DNA of 64,000 bases, taken from Pedobacter sp. SL55 (GTDB taxonomy: Bacteria > Bacteroidota > Bacteroidia > Sphingobacteriales > Sphingobacteriaceae). The number at the start of each line of letters is the position of its first letter. Position 1 is the stretch's first letter. Position numbers and translations under genes: made by a program. Location of the stretch: NCBI RefSeq assembly GCF_026625705.1, contig NZ_CP113059.1:3658001-3722000 (forward strand), in the 5' to 3' direction. The notes under the pieces were generated by a model. That model saw only the letters and a program-made list of their open reading frames with translations. It was not told where the DNA came from and ran no database searches. Positions 56,313 to 64,000 of this stretch are shown one piece after another.

Positions 56313-57665
56313 TTAAGAAATTTCTCTGTTGATGTCCCAATTTTCTAAATAATCTGCCACTCGGCGTACAAAAGAACCACCTAACGAACCATCAACCACT
56401 CTATGGTCATAAGAAAGCGAAAGGAACATCATGTGTCTAATGGCAATTACATCGCCGTGTTCGGTTTCTAAAACTGCTGGTTTCTTTTTAATGGCACCAA
56501 CTGCTAAAATAGCTACTTGTGGCTGGTTAATAATTGGCGTACCCATTACATTACCAAAAGAACCCACATTAGTTAAGGTAAAAGTTCCATTTTGGGTTTC
56601 GTCTGGCTTAAGTTTAGAAATACGAGCTCTGTTAGCCAAATCATTTACCGCTTTGGTTAAACCTACGATATTCAATTGATCAGCATTTTTAATTACCGGC
56701 ACAATTAAATTACCGGAAGGCAATGCCGCCGCCATACCGATATTGATATCTTTCTTTTTGATGATTTGCGTTCCGTTCACAGAAACGTTAATCATAGGAA
56801 AGTCTTTAATTGCTTTAGCTACTGCTTCAACAAAGATTGGCGTGAAGGTAATCTTCTCATTTTCACGTTGCTCAAAAGTCTTTTTCACCTTATTCCGCCA
56901 AAGCACCAAATTAGTTACATCTGCCTCTACAAACGAAGTTACGTGTGGAGAAGTTTGCTTACTCATTACCATGTGATCGGCAATCAGTTTACGCATTCTG
57001 TCCATCTCCATAATTTCATCGCCACCGCTTACACTAGCAGCTATTGGAGCGGGTTGAGCAGCTTTCTCTTGCACAGGTGTCTCTACAACAGATCTTGCCT
57101 GCGCTAAAGTATCGCCAATTCTAGAAGTAGAGCCTCCCTTTTTAGCTTGTATATGGTTCAGTAAGTCTTCTTTGGTTAAACGGCCATCGGCTCCAGAACC
57201 TTTAATACTATCTAGTTCTTCGATAGACAAACCTTCTTCTTTGGCAATATTTTTTACCAAAGGCGAATAAAACCTGTCCGAAGATTTAAAATCTACATTT
57301 GCTTGAGGTGCTCTATCTGTAGTTGGCAACTGAGCAATTCCAGGAATGGTTTCGGCAACTGGCTCAGGTTTTAGTTCTTGAGCTTGTTCAGGAACAGACG
57401 CATTTATTTCTACTTCAACGCCATCGGCTAGCTCAATAATTGCAATAACGGCACCTACTTGTACCACATCATCAGCTGCAAACAATTGCTTTACCAATTT
57501 ACCTTCTACTGGCGACGGCACTTCCGAATCTACCTTGTCGGTAGCAATCTCCAAGATAGTATCATCCAAATTAATGTGGTCTCCAGGCTGTTTAGTCCAT
57601 TTAATAATGGTCGCTTCGGCAACACTCTCCCCCATTTTAGGCAATAACAATTCGTATTGAGCCAT
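56313..57665 (-). CDS. 2-oxoacid dehydrogenase E2 (dihydrolipoyl acyltransferase)
   Basis: A 450-residue E2 subunit with three modules: a lipoyl domain (1-80; lysine in EIATDKVDSEVPSP), a peripheral subunit-binding domain (about 135-170; YSPLVKNIAKEEG...GRLTKEDLLNHI), and a catalytic domain (about 215-450) with LSLSYDHRVVDGSLGG, containing the HxxxD acyl-transfer site. Linkers are Pro/Ala-rich. It probably forms the branched-chain 2-oxoacid complex with the fused E1 at 2884-5307, though the two are far apart. Confidence 0.92.
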   Translation of the reverse strand: MAQYELLLPKMGESVAEATIIKWTKQPGDHINLDDTILEIATDKVDSEVPSPVEGKLVKQLFAADDVVQVGAVIAIIELADGVEVEINASVPEQAQELKPEPVAETIPGIAQLPTTDRAPQANVDFKSSDRFYSPLVKNIAKEEGLSIEELDSIKGSGADGRLTKEDLLNHIQAKKGGSTSRIGDTLAQARSVVETPVQEKAAQPAPIAASVSGGDEIMEMDRMRKLIADHMVMSKQTSPHVTSFVEADVTNLVLWRNKVKKTFEQRENEKITFTPIFVEAVAKAIKDFPMINVSVNGTQIIKKKDINIGMAAALPSGNLIVPVIKNADQLNIVGLTKAVNDLANRARISKLKPDETQNGTFTLTNVGSFGNVMGTPIINQPQVAILAVGAIKKKPAVLETEHGDVIAIRHMMFLSLSYDHRVVDGSLGGSFVRRVADYLENWDINREIS

Positions 57666-57796
57666 ATCTTTTTTTATTAATGTAATTTGGTTATGTGGGC
57701 AAAAGTACGCTTTTTAATACTTTATTAAAAGCAGTTCGCCGTATTCAATTCTCAGTTTTCGGCTTTCGCAGTTAAACAATTAAACAATTTAAACAA

Positions 57797-59050
57797 TTAG
57801 GCAACCTCTAAATCTTGCTTTAACTGCATAAACAACATCATCATTGCTGCCATTGCCGAGCGTTCTATATTTTGAAAACGTTGGTTAGCGAACTTATACA
57901 TTTTAGCCTTAGCACCTTTATGGTCTGCTACTGCTATCCATACCGTTCCAACAGGTTTATCTTCGGTGCCACCATCTGGGCCTGCTATGCCCGTAATAGC
58001 AATGGCGTAATCGGTTTTAAAGTTGGCCGCTGCTCCATTTGCCATTTCTATTGCTGTTTGCTCGCTTACCGCTCCAAATTCCATCAGTGTTGTTTCTTTA
58101 ACACCAAGTATAGTTTGCTTTACAGCATTAGCGTAAGTAACGGCACTACCTTGAAATACCTTAGAAGAACCTGGATGTTGTGTAAATAAGTGCGACAGGT
58201 ATCCACCAGTACAACTTTCGGCTAACGACAAAGTCAAATTGTGTTTACCCATTAAATTTAAAATTGCTTTTTCGAAAGGCAAATCTTCGGTAAGCACCAC
58301 GTATTTTTTTATACGATTTACAATTTTTTGCGTAAACAAAGCTACTTCGGCCAATAAAACAGCCTTATCAGTACCAGTAGCACTTAATCTTAATCTTACC
58401 TGTCCTAATTTTGGCAAATAAGCCAATTTAATGTACAATGGTAAAGCTTCTTCTATATCTGCTATTTGTGCCGCCAAGAAAGATTCTCCTAAACCCGCGG
58501 TTAGTATACTTTGATGAACGATAAAAGGCATTTCGAAACGCTGCTGAATACGAGGAATAACTTCTTCCGTCATCAAATACTTCATCTCAAACGGTACTCC
58601 AGGCATAGAAACAATGATTTTTCCATTGTGCTCAAACCACATACAAGGCGCCGTACCATTTTCATTTTTAATTACGGTACAACCGTCGGGCACTTCGGCT
58701 TGTTTAATGTTTACATCAATCATTGGTCGGTTAAGCTTTTCGAAAAATGCTTTTACATGCGCTAAAGTGGGTTCGTCTAGCCTTAAAGGCATATTAAAAT
58801 ACTTCGCTAAAGTGTGCTTGGTAATATCGTCTTTAGTAGGGCCTAAACCGCCGGTAATTAAAATGATATCTGCACGTTGCTGTGCTTCGTTTAATGCGCT
58901 AATGATATGATTGGCATCGTCAGAAATAGAGGTAATTTGTTTAACCTTAACACCAATTTTATTCAGCTCTACTCCCATCCAGGCAGAGTTGGTATCCACA
59001 ATTTGACCAATCAGAATTTCATCGCCAATGGTTATAATTTCTGCTAACAT
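57797..59050 (-). CDS. cinA: CinA-family nicotinamide-nucleotide amidohydrolase
   Basis: A 417-residue two-domain CinA. The N-terminal MoaB/MogA-like COG1058 domain (about 1-170) has IITIGDEILIGQIVDTN and ITGGLGPTKDDITK. The C-terminal amidase domain (about 255-410) has LAESCTGGYLSHLFTQHPGSS, SAVTYAN and ITGIAGPDGGTEDKPVGTVWIA. CinA/PncC deamidates NMN in NAD recycling; the N-terminal domain can hydrolyse ADP-ribose. Confidence 0.95.
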   Translation of the reverse strand: MLAEIITIGDEILIGQIVDTNSAWMGVELNKIGVKVKQITSISDDANHIISALNEAQQRADIILITGGLGPTKDDITKHTLAKYFNMPLRLDEPTLAHVKAFFEKLNRPMIDVNIKQAEVPDGCTVIKNENGTAPCMWFEHNGKIIVSMPGVPFEMKYLMTEEVIPRIQQRFEMPFIVHQSILTAGLGESFLAAQIADIEEALPLYIKLAYLPKLGQVRLRLSATGTDKAVLLAEVALFTQKIVNRIKKYVVLTEDLPFEKAILNLMGKHNLTLSLAESCTGGYLSHLFTQHPGSSKVFQGSAVTYANAVKQTILGVKETTLMEFGAVSEQTAIEMANGAAANFKTDYAIAITGIAGPDGGTEDKPVGTVWIAVADHKGAKAKMYKFANQRFQNIERSAMAAMMMLFMQLKQDLEVA

Positions 59051-59130
59051 ATTTTAATTTTAGATTTTAGATTTACGAATTACGATTGAGCTCTTAATCA
59101 TCGGACTTCGGACGTCAAACTTACCGACTG

Positions 59131-61868
59131 TTAATACCTCGTATAAAAACCTTTACGCTTGCTTAATTTTAAATCTTGTAAAACTGATGCTTTTACTCTG
59201 ATATCTATCGAATAACTTTGATAGGCGCCAAAAGGTACCCAAGTTGCGCTCAAATCCCAACAATGTAGATCTCTGTAAATAGCAAAGTTGGTTTGCGATA
59301 AGTTTTTAGCCTTAAAATCGTAGCCTGAAGTGTATTGAATTTTCCACTTTGGGGTAAGATTAAAATCGCCACTAAAATTTAGTGTATTGGTAACATTTCT
59401 GGTTTCAGGCCTTCCTAAAGTGTTAGAATAATCAAATCTGTAATTGAAAGAGAAATTCCAAGGAATATTAAAATCTACGAAAGCATTTGGATCTCTACTT
59501 ATGGCATTTAATTGGTCTATCTGCTCTTGCGTTCTGGTTGCTGGAGCATTTTGGTTATTCAGGTTATCGATGTTTTCATTACGTTTTTTAAAAGCTTCTG
59601 GATTTAAACTGTAATCAAAAGAGAAACCAAAATTGGTTAACCTTGGTAGTTTTCCATCTTTCCAAACGTATCTATCTAATTCTTGATAAGAAGAAGTGGT
59701 TACCGTATTTGCACCAGAACCTGTGGTATAATCTACCAAACCCACCGAATATGGGCTAAACACGCCATTAAAGTTGATACCCAATTTTTCGGTAAACTGC
59801 GAACGGCCACTAAAGTTAATTGGGGCAAGTTTTTTATTCAACCTAAATAAATCGTAATTGGTATTAAAGGTTAAACCTTGCAAAATGGCCAATTTTCTTT
59901 CTCCAGTTCCGGTGGTATCTTTGCGGTTTCTAACTTTCAGTTCTACGTTGTTATCCATAGAAAAGCCAATACTTCCGCTACGACCTTGCGATGGGCCGCC
60001 ATTCATAAACACCGAATAAAGCACTGGCTTGCCAAATTGGTCGGTAACAAACTCGCCTGTTGGCTGGCTCATTCCAGGCCTCAAATCGTCGGTATAGTAT
60101 TGCGCTGGCAAGTAATAGCCGTAGCTCTCTTTAGCAAAATCTGGACGGTAGCTAAAGCTCAAACTCGGTGTCATTACGTGTCGCATTGCCCTGATACTTC
60201 CATTGCCTTTAAACTGCTTGGTACCGTAAATTTTGGTAGACATAGAGGTACTTAAACTGTATTGCCCGCCACGTTTAAAACCATTTACGGTATCTTGCCT
60301 TATCTCGTAACCAGTTCCTGCTGAACTTCTAATGTATCTATTTCTAACGGTTTTAAAATCCCATTTTTCGCTATAGTTTACACTAGAAGAAAAATTTAGG
60401 TACTGAAATAAGGTAAACGGCAAACTGATAGGCACATTATGATCAAAACTATTGGTAAATGCGTTTAAACCACTTTTAGAAAACAGCACATCTTCTGTTG
60501 TATTTACTCGGTTATAGGCGTTCATGCTGTAGCCAACCGTTAATTTTTGGTACCATTTTGCTTCGCCAACTCTTTTTTAGAATCGAATGGGCTTATGGTA
60601 GACATATTCAAAGCCACATCTGGTAAAGTTAAGCTGATGGTTTTGTTCTGCGTTTCTTGCGAGTGCGTTAAGGCCGAAGTAAAGTTAAACAGTCCATCGC
60701 CAAATACTTTACCATAGGCAATACTAGAGCTCATGGTGTTTTGCAATATCCTAGTAGGATCATAGGTACCGTTACCAGCAGTAACTTGGTTGTGTGCACT
60801 AGAGCCCGCATTTACAGAAGCACTAAAGGTAGTTCCTGGCCTGGCATTGGCACCCTGGCTATGCGACCAACCTAACATAAAAGTTTTTTGCGGCTCGAAT
60901 TCTGGTGTGCCCTCTAAACCATTACGTGTACTAGAATAGGTAAAGTTAAGATTGCCGTTATATTTATATCTTTTTGTGTAGTTAGAAACCAAGTTCAAAT
61001 CGTAAGAGCCATTGGTGTAAATATTACCAATTAAACGAGCATCTAAATAATCGTTAAAAGCCATGTAATAGCCCCCACCCATTAAAGCAAAACCTTTGGT
61101 GGCGTCTTCTTGTGGGGTAGGTAAAATAAAACCCGATGCCTTTTTATTAGGTTTTGGAAAAAATAAGAAAGGTAAACCTAGCGGCATCGGAATATCTTCA
61201 AACTTCATAAACACTGGTCCAGCAATGATATGGTTTTCTGTAGCTATACCCTTAGAAATTTGTATCCCAAAATGCGGATGTGGCAAATTACAGGTACTAA
61301 AAGTGGTACCGTGAACGTGAAATTCGTTATCTGGTTGCATCTTAGTTTTACCGCCAGAGAAGAAACCGCCTTCTTGTTCGGTAAAAACGCCACTAACTAA
61401 ACCTTTTCCAGTTTCGGTATTGTACCTTAACGAATCAGCCATTGACGAGCCTTGTCCTTCTGTTTTAAAGATTGGCCTACCGTAATATTTCCCTTTTTCG
61501 TCTTTGGTTCCGCTGGCAAATATCACTTTGTTCTTGTTATCGAACGTGATAAATTCTGCATCTAACTCTAAACCTTCGTATTTAACCCTCGCTCCGCCGT
61601 ATAAATACTGCACTTCGTTTTTGCGGTCTAATACTACCGAGTCTTTTGCATAGTATTCTAGCTTAGAATCTAGGCTACTTTTTTTCATTACCTTTTTGGT
61701 AGTGTCTCTTTTAACACTATCTGTTTGCCGAGGCAGCGTTTGAAAAAAGCTAGCGTTACTGGATGCAAAAACTTTATTATCAGCCGATAAGGCCAACAAC
61801 ACAAAAAACGTTGAAAAAATGAGTGTATTTAAAAGTTTCAAATTTGTGTGTGAATGTTTATTTTGCAA
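59131..61868 (-). pseudogene. lptD: LPS-assembly protein LptD, frameshifted
   Basis: The minus strand encodes about 912 residues of an LptD-like outer-membrane protein: a signal segment, an OstA/LptA-type beta-jellyroll (about 60-190; YLYGGARVKYEGLELDAEFI), then PMPLGLPFLFFPKPNKKASGFILPTP and a long beta-barrel to the C terminus. At 60556-60559 a run of four T (A on the sense strand) is one base short: the frame ends AKQNGTKN, while the next reads AKQKWYQKLTVGYSMNAYNR. LptD inserts LPS into the outer leaflet and is usually essential, so a sequencing error is likely. lpxB, its pathway neighbour, lies at 8374. Confidence 0.88.
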
Positions 61869-61897
61869 TAATGTTTACCACAAAACGTTCAAAATTA

Positions 61898-62775
61898 ATG
61901 AAAAATATACCATTGACTAGAGCAAAACGAATATTGATACTATTAATTTCTTTAACTCTACTTTTACCTATTGATAATCAAGCAATTGCACAAGAATATA
62001 AAATAAAAACAATTGTGTTAGATGCTGGCCACGGAGGTAAAGATGGTACAACCAGAGGCGCTTACTCTACAGAAAAAGACGTTGCACTAAAAACTGCGCT
62101 ACGTTTAGGTAAGCTCATTGAAGAAAATATGAAAGACGTAAAGGTTGTTTATACCCGTACCGAAGATGTTTTTGTGCCTCTTTATGAAAGAATTGGGCTT
62201 GCCAACCAAGTTGGTGCAGACTTATTTATATCAATACATTGTAATGATATGCCGGTGTTTACACAACGTTACATTAGTGGCTATACTAGAAATAAAAAAG
62301 GCAAAAAAGTTCCTATCTATAAAACTAGGCATGCAAAAGTATTTCTACCAAAGGCACAGAGACCTTTGTTTCGGGTAGCGGTAGGTTAGACGAACAAGAC
62401 GAAGCGATTAAAAGAGAAAACGCATCGATATTTTTAGAGGAAAATTACAAAGAAAACTACGAAGGATTTGACAACAACGATCCCGAAAGCGCCATCATTT
62501 TATCCTTAATGAAAAACAGCTTTAGAACACAAAGCTTAAAATTTGCAAAATACATTCAAGACCAATATGTAGCCGTTGGTAGGATTAACAGAGGCGTGCA
62601 AGAAAAAAGTTTAGCCGTATTGGCCAGAGCGGGTATGCCGGCGGTACTTACCGAAATTGGCTTTATCTCTAACCCGAGCGAAGAAGACTACATGAACTCT
62701 GAAGCTGGCCAAATTGAAATAACAAATTGCTTACTAAAAGCTATTCAGGCATATAAAATGAGTATAGAACTTTAA
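61898..62775 (+). pseudogene. N-acetylmuramoyl-L-alanine amidase, frameshifted
   Basis: An Amidase_3 enzyme of about 292 residues. A signal peptide (MKNIPLTRAKRIL...AIAQ) precedes TIVLDAGHGGKDGTTRGAYS (zinc His), DLFISIHCNDM (zinc His) and VLTEIGFISNPSEEDYMNSE (catalytic Glu). Near 62338-62340 (AAAAGT) one base is missing: the frame goes to VFLPKAQRPLF and stops, while the correct reading is GISTKGTETFVSGSGRLDEQ. The start at 61898 is chosen for its signal peptide and because an earlier ATG would overlap lptD. It is followed by a paralogue. Confidence 0.88.
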
Positions 62776-62783
62776 ATATTTTG

Positions 62784-62791
62784 TATTTTTG
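62784..62791 (+). promoter_or_regulatory. -7 box of the second amidase gene
   Basis: TATTTTTG matches TAnnTTTG and lies 16 bases before the ATG at 62808, so the second amidase can be transcribed independently of the first. Confidence 0.55.
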
Positions 62792-62807
62792 CAGAAAACA
62801 CACATCA

Positions 62808-63578
62808 ATGCGATTAAAAAACACTTTTATATACCTTATTTTTTTATCTACGATACTATTTTCATTTAACGCTAATGCACAAGGCTATAAAATTAAAACC
62901 ATAGTAGTTGATGCTGGCCACGGAGGCGGGAAACCCGGAGCCAAAGGTGCCTACTCTTGGGAAAAAGACGTGGCTTTGAAAGTGGCATTAAAATTGGGCA
63001 ACAAACTGCAAGAAGAACTGCCTGGCATAAAGATTATACAAACCCGTAAAACAGATGTTGATGTAGATTGGTACCGCAGAGCAGAAATAGCTAACGATGC
63101 AAAGGCTGACCTTTTTATCTCGATACACTGTAACTCTATGCCTCCTGGAAATGCACATGTACGTGGTACCGAAACTTTTGTAGGCGCTTACAGACGTATT
63201 AACGAGATGGACGCCGGATTAAAGGAAAACGAAGAAATCATCAAAGATAAAAACTATAAAAAACAAAACGACCCAACAGATCCAGAAGAAGCTATTTTAT
63301 TATCACTCTATAAATCTCTTTACCGTTCAAAAAGCTTAGCTTTGGCTAGCTATATCCAAAAAAATTACACAGAAGTAAACAAAAGAGTAAACAGAGGTGT
63401 TAAAGAGCAAGGATTGCTAATATTACAGCGTGCAGCCATGCCATCGGTACTTACAGAAATTGGTTTTATATCTAACAAAGAAGAAGAGAAATACATTAAC
63501 TCTGACGAAGGCCAAGAAGAAATAGTGATGGCGATAGTAAATGCTGTAAAACAATATAAAAAAGAAGTAGAAAATTAA
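62808..63578 (+). CDS. N-acetylmuramoyl-L-alanine amidase (Amidase_3)
   Basis: A 256-residue periplasmic cell-wall hydrolase cleaving the bond between MurNAc and L-Ala. It has a signal peptide to about residue 25 (NANAQ), VVDAGHGGGKPGAKGAYSWEKD with the first zinc His, DLFISIHCNSMPPG, and VLTEIGFISNKEEEKYINSDEG with the catalytic Glu. It resembles the upstream amidase along its length, so the two are tandem paralogues. The start at 62808 fits both the signal peptide and the -7 box at 62784-62791. Confidence 0.94.
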   Translation: MRLKNTFIYLIFLSTILFSFNANAQGYKIKTIVVDAGHGGGKPGAKGAYSWEKDVALKVALKLGNKLQEELPGIKIIQTRKTDVDVDWYRRAEIANDAKADLFISIHCNSMPPGNAHVRGTETFVGAYRRINEMDAGLKENEEIIKDKNYKKQNDPTDPEEAILLSLYKSLYRSKSLALASYIQKNYTEVNKRVNRGVKEQGLLILQRAAMPSVLTEIGFISNKEEEKYINSDEGQEEIVMAIVNAVKQYKKEVEN

Positions 63579-63646
63579 ATTTTAAAACTGCTCCAAAAAT
63601 TTACGTTACCCATATTCTTTACTATTAAAACATCGCTACAACATAA

Positions 63647-64000
63647 ATGAAAATCAAAAACGAAACCAAAGTAGGTGTATTAGCCGCTGTTGCCATAGCC
63701 CTGCTCATTATTGGATATAATTTCTTAAAGGGTAATAGTATTTTCACAAACGAAACAGTTTTGTATGCTAAATACTCGCAAGTAGATGGCTTAACTGTTT
63801 CTAAGCCAATTTTAATTAACGGTTACCAAATTGGTAGGGTTGCTGCGCTAGAGTTGCAACCAGATGCAACCATTAAAGCTACGCTAAAAATTAATGGCAA
63901 GTATGAAATTCCTAGAAACACCATTGCTCGTTTAGAGGGAACAGATTTATTAGGTAGTAAGGCCATTATTTTAACCTTAGGTAATGATAAAAATTTTGCC
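63647..64000 (+). CDS. MCE/MlaD-family protein, 5' part (runs off the window)
   Basis: The frame from ATG 63647 is open to the end of the window (118 codons). It begins MKIKNETKVGVLAAVAIALL, an N-terminal membrane anchor, and continues YAKYSQVDGLTVSKPILING with YQIGRVAALEL, the MCE-domain signature. MlaD-type proteins form the periplasmic ring of lipid-transport systems that keep outer-membrane asymmetry. The C-terminal part is not visible. Confidence 0.9.
   Translation, partial: MKIKNETKVGVLAAVAIALLIIGYNFLKGNSIFTNETVLYAKYSQVDGLTVSKPILINGYQIGRVAALELQPDATIKATLKINGKYEIPRNTIARLEGTDLLGSKAIILTLGNDKNFA

Noticed and set aside
61823..61897. Upstream ATG of the first amidase
   Set aside because: It would overlap the 5' end of lptD on the other strand and bury the signal peptide 25 residues inside.

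Overview
The window is about 64 kb of AT-rich chromosome from a member of the Bacteroidota, most likely Sphingobacteriaceae and Pedobacter-like. Evidence: repeated TAnnTTTG -7 promoter boxes with almost no Shine-Dalgarno sequences; a tmRNA encoding the tag GENNYALAA; a fused E1 alpha/beta 2-oxoacid dehydrogenase; BatA, DUF4199, GH3-like and DUF1573 proteins; an S-box riboswitch ahead of metY-metX-hom; and many short dispersed palindromes between genes. The genus is an inference.

Layout. 1-7.2 kb: small secreted or membrane proteins, a gene-free stretch, the E1 gene, a DUF1573 protein and an aminotransferase. 7.4-10.8 kb: tmRNA, tRNA-Ala(GGC), lpxB, a small membrane protein and surE. 10.9-17.9 kb: a periplasmic M16 protease, then a glycolysis block (Nudix-type regulator, pfkA, a BadF-type kinase, gap). 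17.9-26.8 kb is the accessory part: a triple 174-bp tandem repeat, a candidate small RNA under a strong palindromic operator, a frameshifted radC, a PAS histidine kinase plus receiver bounded by attC-like palindromes, a doubly damaged S41-like gene, and an ISL3-like insertion sequence with an 8-bp target duplication. 26.9-41.0 kb: tRNA-Leu(CAA) and a long minus-strand housekeeping run (DUF3817, hscB, rseP, dxr, GH3-like, a membrane protein, two glycosyltransferases, DUF4199, an acidic protein, dinD, a catalytically degraded dihydroorotase, BatA/vWA). 41.1-48.2 kb: a divergent NarL-type two-component pair and a cluster of stress-type proteins (DUF6496, two DUF892 ferritin-like proteins, SDR, lipocalin-like lipoprotein). 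48.3-55.7 kb: sulfur amino-acid synthesis (cystathionine gamma-synthase, cysM, epsC, then S-box riboswitch, Cys/Met leader peptide, metY, metX, hom). 56-64 kb: E2 acyltransferase, cinA, lptD, two tandem cell-wall amidases and the start of an MCE/MlaD protein.

Three regulatory observations stand out. (1) A 39-codon ORF between the S-box riboswitch and metY ends in a 15-residue tail with 4 Cys and 5 Met, followed by alternative hairpins; this looks like a leader-peptide attenuator stacked on the riboswitch. (2) The motif CTTAGTGTA-N5-TACAC occurs both between the Nudix-type regulator and pfkA and, as a 31-nt palindrome, over the promoter of a candidate 127-nt terminated RNA, suggesting a sugar-responsive small RNA. 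(3) The leader of gap, including the translation start context, is a tandem duplication.

Caution on quality: at least four conserved genes (lptD, metY, an amidase and a membrane protein) are each broken by one single-base indel, two of them in homopolymers. Because lptD is normally essential, residual sequencing error is a serious explanation; the radC and S41 lesions sit in the accessory region and may be real.
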